Assembly (NCBI GenBank): GCA_017451915.1
Contig: JAFTNJ010000021.1
Span: 1 to 56,289, forward strand
Length of the DNA stretch: 56,289 nucleotides
From: Clostridia bacterium
GTDB lineage: Bacteria > Bacillota > Clostridia > Oscillospirales > CAG-272
Reading direction: 5' to 3'
The notes below the pieces were generated by a model that was not told where the DNA came from, did not search any database, and saw nothing but the letters and a program-made list of their open reading frames with translations. Shown here one piece after another: positions 1 through 8,201 of this stretch. Each line of letters opens with the position of its first letter. Position 1 is the stretch's first letter. The position numbers and the translations under genes were made by a program.

Positions 1-168
1 CCAATCTGCTTCCGAGTCTTGCTCTTAGCTTCTTTTACTTTTGTTTGAGTAGTATTCTCATCTGTAAGAATTTCCGAGATCCGTTTCAAGCTTTTTTGCT
101 TTGTACTTCTCTCTTGTTGTTCAATTTTCAAGGATCATTTCTGCCACCGCTTTTGCGGCAGCTCGAAT
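1..168 (-). other. Probable rRNA operon leader (operon lies left of window)
   Basis: This stretch has no convincing gene. On the minus strand, positions 133-116 read CCTTGAAAATTGAACAAC, which resembles the conserved antitermination/leader motif found just before or between rRNA genes in Bacillota. It sits about 35 bases downstream of a perfect promoter and is followed by a non-coding tract that runs to the window edge. I infer a transcribed rRNA leader whose 16S (or 23S) gene begins beyond position 1. The rRNA itself is not in the window. Confidence 0.7.
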
Positions 169-197
169 ATTATACCACTTTCTTTTGCGTTTGTCAA
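169..197 (-). promoter_or_regulatory. Sigma-A promoter P2, rRNA operon
   Basis: On the minus strand TTGACA (197-192) and TATAAT (174-169) are separated by exactly 17 bases. This is a perfect consensus promoter. It is the second of a tandem pair reading left toward the rRNA-leader motif, the typical layout of a stable RNA operon. Confidence 0.85.
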
Positions 198-277
198 GCC
201 CTTTTTGAAAAGTTTTTAAAAAACTTTTTGAGGTTGTCCCTCAAGGTTTTTAACAAATTCTCGCGGAAAGCCTCTAT

Positions 278-306
278 ATTATACTACGCAACCTTGGATT
301 TGTCAA
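278..306 (-). promoter_or_regulatory. Sigma-A promoter P1, rRNA operon
   Basis: On the minus strand TTGACA (306-301) and TATAAT (283-278) are separated by 17 bases, again perfect consensus. An A-rich tract directly upstream (about 307-335) could serve as an UP element. Together with the copy at 169-197 it forms a tandem rRNA-type promoter pair. Confidence 0.85.
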
Positions 307-463
307 GCATTATTTTCTATTTTTTTGCATTTTTTCATCAATTCGTCCCTTTCCACAGTTTGTGGGCGACATTTTGCACGACATTTTGGTTAAATAGTGT
401 ACAAAGTATACAAATATTTCGTCTTTTGCAACAAAAGAGAGCCTGAAATCTTATTCAAGTAGT

Positions 464-504
464 TCAAAAAAAGGAAGATTGCCGGGGTGTAGCAAATCTT
501 CCTT
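464..504 (-). terminator. Intrinsic terminator after the SGNH hydrolase gene
   Basis: A 10-bp perfect stem (471-480 with 495-504) is followed on the minus strand by a run of seven T. It lies 13 bases past the stop codon of the SGNH hydrolase gene and separates it from the rRNA promoters. Confidence 0.85.
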
Positions 505-516
505 ATTATAATGTAT

Positions 517-1401
517 TTAGTTTCCGTAGGTGGCGATGATCGAACCCGCGATCACTTCACCAATGCGGCGGTAGCCTGCGGGGGATTTATGAAGCTGATC
601 GGCGTTATAAGGATAGGGGGCCGCTCCCGTGTATTCCTCCAGGACCACCTTGCCGTCACGGATCTGGTAATAGGATTTTCCTGTTACGTAGCGGATGCGC
701 TCGGCACTGTAAGGCTGCCCCTTTTCGTTGAGGAGATAGGGGGTATAATTGGTGTTATCGGGATAAGCGTCCTTGCCGAAATAGGCCCAAGTATGAGGAT
801 TGATGCCCGAGGTATGGAAGAGATCACAAACAGGCAACGCGTTGCGCTCGGCAACCGCCTTTTGCATATTTGCCAAAGCCTCCAGAGTTCTGCCCGTACC
901 GGGGGTGGACTCTCCAAAGGCATCGGCATCCACCCAAGGATAACGTCCCACGCAATCCACGGTCACCACCAGAAGGCGACAGGTCATATTATCGGCCTTA
1001 TAAAGGTTCTCGTAAATACGGTTGATGGCGTACTGCATAAAGCCGGCAATGGTCTTCTGCCCCGTGCCGTCGGGCTTATACAGATCCCCTACCCGACCGA
1101 TATCCACGTTGCGGTTGTTGTATCCGCCGTAAAGGACGATCAGATCCTTGTCGGCAACGTCCTCGGGCAGAAGCGGACGCAGAACGCCCTGGGCATCGGT
1201 CTCGTTGTCATAGTCGCCGCCCAAACCGTTGTCGCCGTCCACCATGCTCTTGAGACTTGCTCCGCCCTTGCAATGGTAAAAGGTCTGGATCCCCAGGATC
1301 TCCTTGACCACCTCGGGATAGATCTTCCGCGCGGTCAAAGAATCACCGATGAATAATACCTTTTTATCTTTCCACATGCCGTATGCTTTTTCGGTTTCCA
1401 T
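517..1401 (-). CDS. SGNH/GDSL-type hydrolase
   Basis: A 294-residue cytoplasmic protein with the four SGNH blocks: the catalytic Ser in IGDSLTA near residue 20, the oxyanion Gly in CKGGASL, Asn in GGYNN near residue 93, and the DQLH Asp/His pair near the C-terminus. This family removes acyl groups from carbohydrates or lipids. There is no signal peptide, so the substrate is probably internal. ATG start with AGGTGA upstream; the gene has its own perfect promoter and its own terminator. It lies beside a sugar-oxidoreductase and GH28 locus, which suggests deacetylation of imported sugars or oligosaccharides. That role is an inference; an esterase of another kind is possible. Confidence 0.8.
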   Translation of the reverse strand: METEKAYGMWKDKKVLFIGDSLTARKIYPEVVKEILGIQTFYHCKGGASLKSMVDGDNGLGGDYDNETDAQGVLRPLLPEDVADKDLIVLYGGYNNRNVDIGRVGDLYKPDGTGQKTIAGFMQYAINRIYENLYKADNMTCRLLVVTVDCVGRYPWVDADAFGESTPGTGRTLEALANMQKAVAERNALPVCDLFHTSGINPHTWAYFGKDAYPDNTNYTPYLLNEKGQPYSAERIRYVTGKSYYQIRDGKVVLEEYTGAAPYPYNADQLHKSPAGYRRIGEVIAGSIIATYGN

Positions 1402-1431
1402 AAGACTTCACCTCATCAAGTTCTTTCCCTC

Positions 1432-1460
1432 ATTATACATCACGCGCGGTAAAATGTCAA
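1432..1460 (-). promoter_or_regulatory. Sigma-A promoter of the SGNH hydrolase gene
   Basis: Minus-strand TTGACA (1460-1455) and TATAAT (1437-1432) with 17-base spacing, about 30 bases ahead of the start codon. Confidence 0.85.
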
Positions 1461-1563
1461 GAGTTGAAATTGGAATCTAAAAATGTTCCCTCAAAGGTGA
1501 AAAAGAGTGACATCAGCGGTGATGTCTTGCAAAAATGTAAAAGTGACATTCCAAGGGGGGATC

Positions 1564-1604
1564 TCCCAAAACAGCGGAGAGACGTTTTTGTCTCTCCGCT
1601 GTTT
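1564..1604 (-). terminator. Strong hairpin terminator downstream of the first Gfo/Idh/MocA gene
   Basis: A stem of about 15 bp (1568-1583 with 1590-1604) lies 6 bases past the stop codon. The T-run on the minus strand is short (TTTT), so termination may rely on the very stable stem. Confidence 0.75.
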
Positions 1605-1609
1605 GCGTG

Positions 1610-2776
1610 TTAAATTTCGGGAATTTCGATCTCGATCTCACGGCCAAGCTTTGCCGACTTGTTGATACCGTCGATGATCGCCTGGTTGTAAAGGATCTGG
1701 GAGGAAGGAACGGGAGGCTTGGTGTTCTCCTTGATGGCGTCCAGGAAGGTACGGATCTTGAGATCCCAACGGTTTTCCTTCATATTGATAATGGGAATCT
1801 GGGTCTCGGTCTGCTGTCCGCAAACCTCGTGATAGATGGTCATGGGGCCGCCCACAGAGCCGTTCCAGCAGTCGGTAGAGGGAATGCGCAATCCGCCCTT
1901 GGTACCCAGAATGATGGTATCACCGGGGGTATTGATGTTCATTGCCCAGGAAATACGGAAGTCAAGAATGATCCCGCCCTCCAAGCGAATGAAGGCAGCG
2001 GCGAAATCGTCCACGCCGAACTTTTGGGCAAAATCGGGTCTGCCGATCTGCTGATACTTGCAGTAACCCGGATCGGTGCCAAAGAAATTGGAGGTGTAAC
2101 CGCTGACCGTCAAGGGCTTGGGATAGCCAATGGCGTTGAGCACCATATCCAGGGAGTAGCATCCGATATCCCCCAGCGCGCCGATGCCCGCGGTCTCTTT
2201 CTCAATAAAGGTGGACTTCTCGGGACCTACGGGAATGCCGCGACGGCGTCCGCCGCCGGTCTGAATGTAGTAGATCTGTCCCAGCACGCCGGAATCCACA
2301 ACCTTTTTGATCATCTTCATGTTGTCGTCCATTCTGGGCTGGAAGCCGACGGTAAAGACCACGCCGGTCTCCTTTTCTACCTTGCAAACCTCCACAGCCT
2401 CGTCGAGGGTGACGGTGAAGGGCTTCTCCAAAAGAACGTGCAGGCCCTTCTTCATGGCGGCGATGGCGGTGTTTGCGTGCTGACAGTTATAGGTGGTGAT
2501 GGACACCGCGTCCAGCTTCAGGCTCTCGTCCGCCAAAAAATCCTCGTGGGATTTGTAATCGGTCTTGACATTCTCCAGTCCATATTTTTCAAAAAACTTT
2601 TTGGCTCTGCCGGGAACCAGATCACAGCCCGCTACGATCTCAATATCGGGCTGATTGAGGTATGCCTGGATGTGCTGCTTTGCAATGCCGCCGCATCCGA
2701 TAAAACCGATGCGAAGCTTTTTGGAGGTATCGATCGATTTCTTTTCCTGATTCTCCATAAAATCATTGAGTCCCAT
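1610..2776 (-). CDS. Gfo/Idh/MocA family NAD(P)-dependent oxidoreductase (copy 1)
   Basis: A 388-residue protein with an N-terminal Rossmann fold (GFIGCGGIA at about residues 24-32), the EKP motif (LLEKPF) that carries the catalytic Lys of the family, and the alpha/beta C-terminal domain. Members oxidise or reduce a hydroxyl of sugars or inositols. The protein starts with the same MGLNDFMENQ and ends with the same GREIEIEIPEI as the gene at 4177-5340; the two are close paralogues flanking the beta-helix gene. It follows that gene by 14 bases, so the two are co-transcribed. ATG start with AAGGAG upstream. The substrate cannot be read from the sequence. Confidence 0.9.
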   Translation of the reverse strand: MGLNDFMENQEKKSIDTSKKLRIGFIGCGGIAKQHIQAYLNQPDIEIVAGCDLVPGRAKKFFEKYGLENVKTDYKSHEDFLADESLKLDAVSITTYNCQHANTAIAAMKKGLHVLLEKPFTVTLDEAVEVCKVEKETGVVFTVGFQPRMDDNMKMIKKVVDSGVLGQIYYIQTGGGRRRGIPVGPEKSTFIEKETAGIGALGDIGCYSLDMVLNAIGYPKPLTVSGYTSNFFGTDPGYCKYQQIGRPDFAQKFGVDDFAAAFIRLEGGIILDFRISWAMNINTPGDTIILGTKGGLRIPSTDCWNGSVGGPMTIYHEVCGQQTETQIPIINMKENRWDLKIRTFLDAIKENTKPPVPSSQILYNQAIIDGINKSAKLGREIEIEIPEI

Positions 2777-2790
2777 AATGTTTCTCCTTT

Positions 2791-4083
2791 TTATTCGGCT
2801 CGCTCAATCAAGAGCGCAGTTGTCTGGTTGGTGGTTAAAATACAATCCTTGGGGCATTTTACCCTGGGATTATTAAAGTTTTTCAAGGTTACGTTTTCCA
2901 GGATCAGCTCATTGCAATCCTGCAGATCGGCAAAGGCAATATCCTCACTTCCCTTTCGTGCAATCACGGTAGAATCCTTAATGCAAAGCTTGAAAGGCGT
3001 TTGTGGATCCGCAGATGCGGTGATGGGTGCGCGCACGCCGTCGAACAGACAATCCTCAAAGGTAATGTCGGCAAGGGAGCGATTGCAGGTCCAGCGGTGT
3101 CCAAAGGGCATATTGAACAGCTTTTTCATCCGCACAAAGCTGCAGTTTCGCACCAGAATATTCCCGGGCGTTTTGCGGATCCTGGCACGGTAGTCGCAAT
3201 AATACAAAAAGGCAGTGATCGATTCCGCGCTTTCGGGGTTGGAAAGGCAAAGCTCCCCCGCCACCTTCTTTTCGAGGGGCAAGCCGCCGCGGCAGGCGTA
3301 TTTGGAATGCGAGCATTTGCAATTTTCGATCACCACGTCGGTTCCGCCAAAGCGGAAGATGCTGCAGCCCGAAGCCATGGTACAGTTCCTTACGGTAACG
3401 CCGATGTTGTCAAAGCCCGCGATGCAGTCGTCCCCCGTATCAAACATACAATCCTCTACCAGCACGTCGTCGCAGGTGCGGACGTCAAAGCCGTCATGAC
3501 CGCCGATCACCGTGACACCGCTGATGTGAATGTTCCTACTGTTCTGAATGGCGTGCCCCCAGTTTCCGCCGTCGCGGATGGTATAGCCCTGCAAAGTAAT
3601 GTTCTTACAGAACCAAAGGTTGATGGGATGAGGCCCACGATAGTTCTCCTCGCCAAGAGGATCATAGCAATTCATTCCGTTGATTTCCGAGCCACGCTCG
3701 CCAATAATGGCAATGTTTTCGGCATGGATTCCACGGATGAGGGCGTTGTTCCAACGGCTGTAGGGATAGACCGAGTCGCCGTTGGCCTCCGGAAGAGCGG
3801 TATCGACCTTATAAGTGGATGCATTTGCCGGAATTGGCTCGACGGCATCCTTCCAAAAGCCCAGGTAATCCTCGGGATCCCGACTTCCTTCCAGCACCGC
3901 ATTTTCCAAAAGATGAAGGGTCACGTTGGAACGCAACCGCAAGCCGCCGGTGCGGAATCTCCCCGCGGGAACCGTCACCTCACCGCCGCCTGCCAAAAAG
4001 CAGGCGTCAATAGCCCATTGAATGGCCTCGGTACACAGAGCACCGTTGGTTTGCGCACCGTATTGGGTAATAGAAACGATCAT
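2791..4083 (-). CDS. GH28-like parallel beta-helix protein (polygalacturonase-related)
   Basis: A 430-residue protein without signal peptide. The repeated pattern of short strands with NI, VT and NC turns is that of a right-handed parallel beta-helix. GH28 landmarks are partly kept: GHDGFD (about 195-200) matches the NTDGFD block and GDDC (about 217-220) matches the paired Asp. The GHG histidine block is replaced by SGCS, so one expected residue is missing. It may act on an imported uronic-acid oligosaccharide or use a different mechanism. It sits between two related oxidoreductases and is translationally close to copy 1. AAGGAG precedes the ATG. Confidence 0.75.
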   Translation of the reverse strand: MIVSITQYGAQTNGALCTEAIQWAIDACFLAGGGEVTVPAGRFRTGGLRLRSNVTLHLLENAVLEGSRDPEDYLGFWKDAVEPIPANASTYKVDTALPEANGDSVYPYSRWNNALIRGIHAENIAIIGERGSEINGMNCYDPLGEENYRGPHPINLWFCKNITLQGYTIRDGGNWGHAIQNSRNIHISGVTVIGGHDGFDVRTCDDVLVEDCMFDTGDDCIAGFDNIGVTVRNCTMASGCSIFRFGGTDVVIENCKCSHSKYACRGGLPLEKKVAGELCLSNPESAESITAFLYYCDYRARIRKTPGNILVRNCSFVRMKKLFNMPFGHRWTCNRSLADITFEDCLFDGVRAPITASADPQTPFKLCIKDSTVIARKGSEDIAFADLQDCNELILENVTLKNFNNPRVKCPKDCILTTNQTTALLIERAE

Positions 4084-4103
4084 TGTATTCTCCTTAAAAA
4101 CTG

Positions 4104-4146
4104 AAAAAGGGTGTTGCGCCGTGGCGCAACACCCAAGCTTTTTTAT
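4104..4146 (-). terminator. Hairpin between copy 2 oxidoreductase and the GH28-like gene
   Basis: A perfect 12-bp inverted repeat (4109-4120 with 4123-4134) is followed on the minus strand by TTTTT. It looks like an intrinsic terminator, but only about 20 bases separate it from the start of the next gene in the same direction and no promoter is seen between, so it may act as an attenuator or an mRNA-processing/stability hairpin inside one operon. The plus strand also has a T-run after it. Confidence 0.75.
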
Positions 4147-4176
4147 TGCGCTTTAGGGCACAATATCGTTGAAAAA

Positions 4177-5340
4177 TTAGATTTCGGGAATCTCGATCTC
4201 GATCTCGCGGCCGATCTGTGCGGACTTGTTGATACCATCGATGATTGCCTGGTTGTACAGGATCTGAGAAGAAGGAACGGGAGCGGAGCCGCCTTCCTTG
4301 ATGGCATCCAGGAAGGTACGGATCTTCAGATCGAAGAGTCCTTCCTTCATGTTGATGATCGGGATCTCGGTCTCGGTCTGCTGTCCGCAAACCTCTTTGT
4401 AGAGGATCATAGGACCGCCAACGGAGCCGTTCCAGCAGCCGGTGGAAGGAATGCGCAGACCACCCTTGGTACCAAGGATAATGGTATCACCGGGGGTATT
4501 GATGTTCATTGCCCAAGCAATACGGAAGTCGAGGATGATGCCGCCCTCCAGACGAACGAATGCAGCAGCAAAATCATCTACGCCAAACTTCTCAGCGTAC
4601 TCGGGATGGCCGGTCTTTACGTAGTTGCAGTAGTTGGGGTCGGTTCCAAAGAAATTGGAGGTGTAGCCGGTAACGGTCAGAGGCTTCGGATAGCCGATCG
4701 CGTTCAGAACCATATCCAGGGAGTAGCATCCGATATCACCCAAAGCACCGATGCCACCGGTATCCTTCTCAATGAAGGTGGTGCCGTAAGGCGTGGGAAT
4801 ACCGCGCTGACGTCCGCCACCGGTCTGGATGTAGTAGATCTTACCCAGCTCGCCGCTCTCGCAGATCTTCTTGATCATCTTCATGTTGGCGTCCATTCTG
4901 GGCTGGAAGCCGATGGACAGGAGCTTACCGCTTTCCTTCTCGGCCTTGCAAACGGCAACAGCCTCGTCCAGGGTTACGGTAAAGGGCTTCTCCAGCAGAA
5001 CGTTGAGGCCGTTGTTCAAAGCGTAGATCGCGGGCTCAGCGTGCTGACGGTTGTAGGTACAAATGGTAACGGCATCAAGCTTCAGGCTCTTGTCATCGAT
5101 CATTTCCTTGTGAGAAGCATAGTCGGTCTTTACACCCTCTACACCAAACTTCTCAAAGAAGGCCTTTGCCTTACCGGGAACAATGTCCGCGCCTGCAACG
5201 ATCTCAACGTCGGGCTGCTTCAGGAAGGACTTGATGTGGCTCTCTGCGATCCAGCCGGTTCCGATAAAACCGATTCTCAGCTTCTTGCTGGCGTCAACGG
5301 TTTTTACCTCTTGATTTTCCATAAAATCATTCAATCCCAT
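4177..5340 (-). CDS. Gfo/Idh/MocA family NAD(P)-dependent oxidoreductase (copy 2)
   Basis: A 387-residue paralogue of the gene at 1610-2776, with the same domain order: Rossmann motif GFIGTGWIA near residue 24, EKP in LLEKPF, and a C-terminal substrate domain with the shared GALGDIGCYS and GGIILDFRI segments. Most differences from copy 1 are conservative and the two still match at the DNA level, so the duplication looks fairly recent. GGAGG lies 8 bases before the ATG. It is 23 bases downstream of the TIM-barrel gene. The pair could handle two successive or reverse redox steps on one sugar, as in keto-sugar pathways; this is an inference. Confidence 0.9.
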   Translation of the reverse strand: MGLNDFMENQEVKTVDASKKLRIGFIGTGWIAESHIKSFLKQPDVEIVAGADIVPGKAKAFFEKFGVEGVKTDYASHKEMIDDKSLKLDAVTICTYNRQHAEPAIYALNNGLNVLLEKPFTVTLDEAVAVCKAEKESGKLLSIGFQPRMDANMKMIKKICESGELGKIYYIQTGGGRQRGIPTPYGTTFIEKDTGGIGALGDIGCYSLDMVLNAIGYPKPLTVTGYTSNFFGTDPNYCNYVKTGHPEYAEKFGVDDFAAAFVRLEGGIILDFRIAWAMNINTPGDTIILGTKGGLRIPSTGCWNGSVGGPMILYKEVCGQQTETEIPIINMKEGLFDLKIRTFLDAIKEGGSAPVPSSQILYNQAIIDGINKSAQIGREIEIEIPEI

Positions 5341-5363
5341 GATAATAAACCTCCAAAATATTT

Positions 5364-6173
5364 TTATTTGTTAATGGTTTTTACGTAGTCAATGCTCTTC
5401 TTGGCGGATTCCAGGGGCGTCAGACCCATGGAGGGCTGATCCTGCTCCACAACCACCCAAGAAGCACCCGCATCCTTGGCAGCGGCCAGAATGGCAGGGA
5501 AATCCTGCTTGCCCGAACCAACGGGACGGAACTCGAAGCCTTCGGGACGAACCGGCTTGGTCTCAATACCGATCAACTCATACATATTCTCGGATTTTTC
5601 GCCCCAGAAGTCCTTGAGATGAACCACGGGAGCGCGGCCCGTGTACTTGCGAACGTACTCAGCGGGAACAACACCGCCCACGTTTGCCCAGCAGGTATCG
5701 ATCTCGGTCTGCAGAAGTTCTGCGGGAACCGTATCGTAAATCACATCCAAAGCGTACTTACCGTTGATGGTAGCATACTCAAAATCGTGGTTGTGGTACA
5801 GCAGCGTCATACCGTTTTCGTTTGCCGCCTTACCAAAGGTGCTCAGGTTAGCAACCATCTCATCGAAGCGAGGTGCACCGGGGCGATATTCCTCGGTCAG
5901 ATAAGGAACAACAATGTACTTACAGCCGAGCTTTGCATAGTCGGCAAAAATGGCGGGATTCTCCTCCATATCCTTGTAAGGAACGTGAGCGGAAACGGCA
6001 ACCAGACCAATGTCTGCGAGCATTTCCTTGAGCTCCTCAACCTTATGGTTGTGCAGACCGGCAAACTCAACGCCGTCGTATCCCATTTCTTTGACTTTTT
6101 TCAGAGTGCCGTAGAAATTTTCTTTACATTCATTTCTTACGGTAAAAAGCTGAAGCGCAACCGGAAAGGACAT
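5364..6173 (-). CDS. Sugar phosphate isomerase/epimerase-like TIM barrel
   Basis: A 269-residue protein of the xylose isomerase-like/AP endonuclease 2 superfamily (relatives include IolE, IolI and 3-keto-sugar epimerases). The expected metal ligands are visible: Glu in DGVEFAG, His-Asp-Glu in NHDFE, Asp in EIDTCW, His in VVHLKD and Glu in VVEQDQ. Members isomerise, epimerise or dehydrate sugars or keto-inositols. It is the first gene of a unit continuing into the oxidoreductases and the GH28-like gene, which fits a keto-sugar pathway. ATG start; a promoter lies about 55 bases upstream. Confidence 0.88.
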   Translation of the reverse strand: MSFPVALQLFTVRNECKENFYGTLKKVKEMGYDGVEFAGLHNHKVEELKEMLADIGLVAVSAHVPYKDMEENPAIFADYAKLGCKYIVVPYLTEEYRPGAPRFDEMVANLSTFGKAANENGMTLLYHNHDFEYATINGKYALDVIYDTVPAELLQTEIDTCWANVGGVVPAEYVRKYTGRAPVVHLKDFWGEKSENMYELIGIETKPVRPEGFEFRPVGSGKQDFPAILAAAKDAGASWVVVEQDQPSMGLTPLESAKKSIDYVKTINK

Positions 6174-6225
6174 TTTTCATTCTCCTTCGTTCTTATAAAA
6201 TTGACAGGCATTCGCCTACAACATA

Positions 6226-6254
6226 ATTATAAGACAATATATGCTATATTTCAA
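6226..6254 (-). promoter_or_regulatory. Promoter of the sugar-isomerase/oxidoreductase/GH28 unit
   Basis: Minus-strand TTGAAA (6254-6249) and TATAAT (6231-6226), 17-base spacing, roughly 50 bases before the start codon of the TIM-barrel gene. Confidence 0.75.
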
Positions 6255-6289
6255 GACAGTTGTGGGTGTGTAAAAGACAAAAATTGCTT

Positions 6290-6769
6290 TCAATACATAG
6301 AAAACGCTTGTAAAAGTCCGGAATCCGCGTTGATTTTCAGGTAAAAACGCTCCTCTCCGTCCCTTACGGTAAGTAAATAATACCGGGAGGGGAACCATTC
6401 GCCAAGATAAGAATATACGCGGCCTCCCTTGCAGAGTGCCAGCCGCTCCCTTCGGTTCTCCCGACGGATCTCCTCCACGGAAAGAATATCCGAAAGATAA
6501 ATACGACAAACCACCGTTCTGCGTTTTCCGCAGTATTCCACAATAGTCAGCTCCGCATCACCGACCCGATACACATAGCTGTACAGCAGACAACGGGAGG
6601 CCAGCAGGAGCAGAACACTTCCGAGTGCGACCGACAAAAATTGCAATATCCACGGAAAGAGCACGCCGGGGATCCGGGACGCGGCAAACAAACCGATGGC
6701 ACAGAGCGCCCCCAGAAGAAGAAAGCGCTTTTCCTTCCTCTTCTCGCGTCCGGGCGCATACTCATACAT
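6290..6769 (-). CDS. Small two-helix membrane protein of unknown function
   Basis: A 159-residue protein. A charged N-terminus is followed by two hydrophobic helices (about residues 17-37 and 40-60) and then a soluble domain of about 95 residues rich in strands and charged residues, resembling PH-like membrane proteins in layout but without a motif I can name. Its ATG overlaps the last codons of gatB by 8 bases, so translation is probably coupled. It is the last gene of the mnmE-gatCAB unit. No function is assigned. Confidence 0.65.
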   Translation of the reverse strand: MYEYAPGREKRKEKRFLLLGALCAIGLFAASRIPGVLFPWILQFLSVALGSVLLLLASRCLLYSYVYRVGDAELTIVEYCGKRRTVVCRIYLSDILSVEEIRRENRRERLALCKGGRVYSYLGEWFPSRYYLLTVRDGEERFYLKINADSGLLQAFSMY

Positions 6770-8201
6770 TCAAAACGCCTCCCCCCGCAAGGGCCTCCAG
6801 GAGCAACCGCTCGGAGAGGATCGGGTCGGCACGGCCGGCGGTGGCGGCCATCACCCTTCCCTGCAAGGCCTGCAGGGCGGCTTTCTTTCCGTTTCGGTAA
6901 TCCTGCACCGCCCGCGGGTTGCCCTGAAGCACCTGCAAAACGATGGGGCGCAAAAGCTCCTCCGAGGAGATCTGCCCCAAGGACTCCCGCTCCACGATCT
7001 CTGCCGGAGAAAAATCAGCGTTCAGCAGACGGAGCAAAAGCTTTTTGGCGGTGGCACGGTTGAGGATCCCATCCCCCAAAAGATCGGTCAGCTCCGCCAG
7101 GCGGTGGGCCGCAACGGGCGAGGAAAAGGGATCGCCGCACTTGGGCAACAGCTCTCCTACCAAAAGATGATAGGCGAGCTTGGGAAACCGGGTCTTCCCT
7201 GCCACGTCCTCAAAGTAATCGGCCACGGCAGGCTCAAGAACCAGGAAGGCGGCCTCCTCGGCGGAAAGCGCGTAGCCTTCCCGCAGTCGCGCGGCGTGCT
7301 CTCGAGGAAGCTCGGGCAGAGTGGCGCGAATGGCGTCGATGTCCCTTTGCCGAATGCGAATGGCAGGCAGATTGGGCTCGGGCAGAAAATGATAATCCTC
7401 GGCACTCTCCTTAACTCGCATCAGCACCGTCGTTCCGGTAGCCTCGTCAAAGCGACGGGTCTCGGTATTGATCTTCTCGCCGCGCTCCAAAAGCGCAGTT
7501 TGTCTTTGGATCTCATAACGAATGGCCTTTTCGGTAAAGGAAAAGGAATTGAGATTTTTGATCTCCACCCGAGTTCCAAAGGAAGCACTTCCCCGGGGGC
7601 GGAGAGAAATATTGACGTCACAGCGCATGGAGCCCTCCTGCATCTTGCAGTCGGATACGTCGCAACGCACCAGTACCGCCCGTAGGGCACGCAGGTATGC
7701 GGCGGCCTCCTCCCCACTGTGAATCATGGGCTTGGAAACGATCTCGATCAAGGGAACGCCGCTTCGGTTGTAATCCACCAACGTTTTTTGATCGGTATGC
7801 AGTAGCTTGCCCGCATCCTCCTCCACGTGGATCCGCTCGATCCCCACGGTATGGGTCTGCTCTCCGACAGAAAACGTCACCTTGCCTTCCCGACAAAGGG
7901 GATGCATCTCCTGGGAGATCTGAAAGGCCTTGGGAAGATCGGGATAAAAATAGTGCTTTCGGTCCATGCGGCTGTAAGGGGCCACGGTGCATTGCAGTGC
8001 CAGGCCCGCGCGCACGGCCAGCTCTACGGCGCGACGGTTCCACCGCGGAAGAGCTCCGGGATATCCCATGCAGATCGGACAGCATTGGGTATTGGGCGGT
8101 GCACCAAATTGCGTGGAGCAGGAGCAAAAGATCTTGGTGGCGGTCTTTAATTCCGCGTGTACCTCCAGGCCGATCACGGCCTCGTATTCCATAGGCTTCA
8201 T
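6762..8201 (-). CDS. gatB: Asp-tRNA(Asn)/Glu-tRNA(Gln) amidotransferase subunit B
   Basis: GatB binds misacylated Glu-tRNA(Gln) or Asp-tRNA(Asn) and, with GatA and GatC, converts it to the amide form in the cytoplasm. The N-terminal catalytic domain opens with the family signature YEAVIGLEVHAEL, followed by the Cys-rich zinc site (CSCS ... CPICMG), then GKLLH and DYNRSGVPLIEIVS; the C-terminal tail domain is present. I choose the ATG at 8201 (479 residues), not the one 8 codons upstream: it has AGGAGG at good spacing and its ATG overlaps the gatA stop as ATGA. It is in the gatC-gatA-gatB order with coupled translation. Confidence 0.97.
   Translation of the reverse strand: MKPMEYEAVIGLEVHAELKTATKIFCSCSTQFGAPPNTQCCPICMGYPGALPRWNRRAVELAVRAGLALQCTVAPYSRMDRKHYFYPDLPKAFQISQEMHPLCREGKVTFSVGEQTHTVGIERIHVEEDAGKLLHTDQKTLVDYNRSGVPLIEIVSKPMIHSGEEAAAYLRALRAVLVRCDVSDCKMQEGSMRCDVNISLRPRGSASFGTRVEIKNLNSFSFTEKAIRYEIQRQTALLERGEKINTETRRFDEATGTTVLMRVKESAEDYHFLPEPNLPAIRIRQRDIDAIRATLPELPREHAARLREGYALSAEEAAFLVLEPAVADYFEDVAGKTRFPKLAYHLLVGELLPKCGDPFSSPVAAHRLAELTDLLGDGILNRATAKKLLLRLLNADFSPAEIVERESLGQISSEELLRPIVLQVLQGNPRAVQDYRNGKKAALQALQGRVMAATAGRADPILSERLLLEALAGGGVLNV

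Noticed and set aside
45..446. 133-codon plus-strand open frame at the left edge
   Set aside because: It runs antisense through the rRNA leader and both promoters, is Phe/Leu-rich from AT-rich DNA, and has no ribosome binding site.
517..1356. Long plus-strand open frame antisense to the SGNH gene
   Set aside because: It mirrors the coding bias of the minus-strand gene and has no recognisable motifs; the SGNH motifs are on the other strand.
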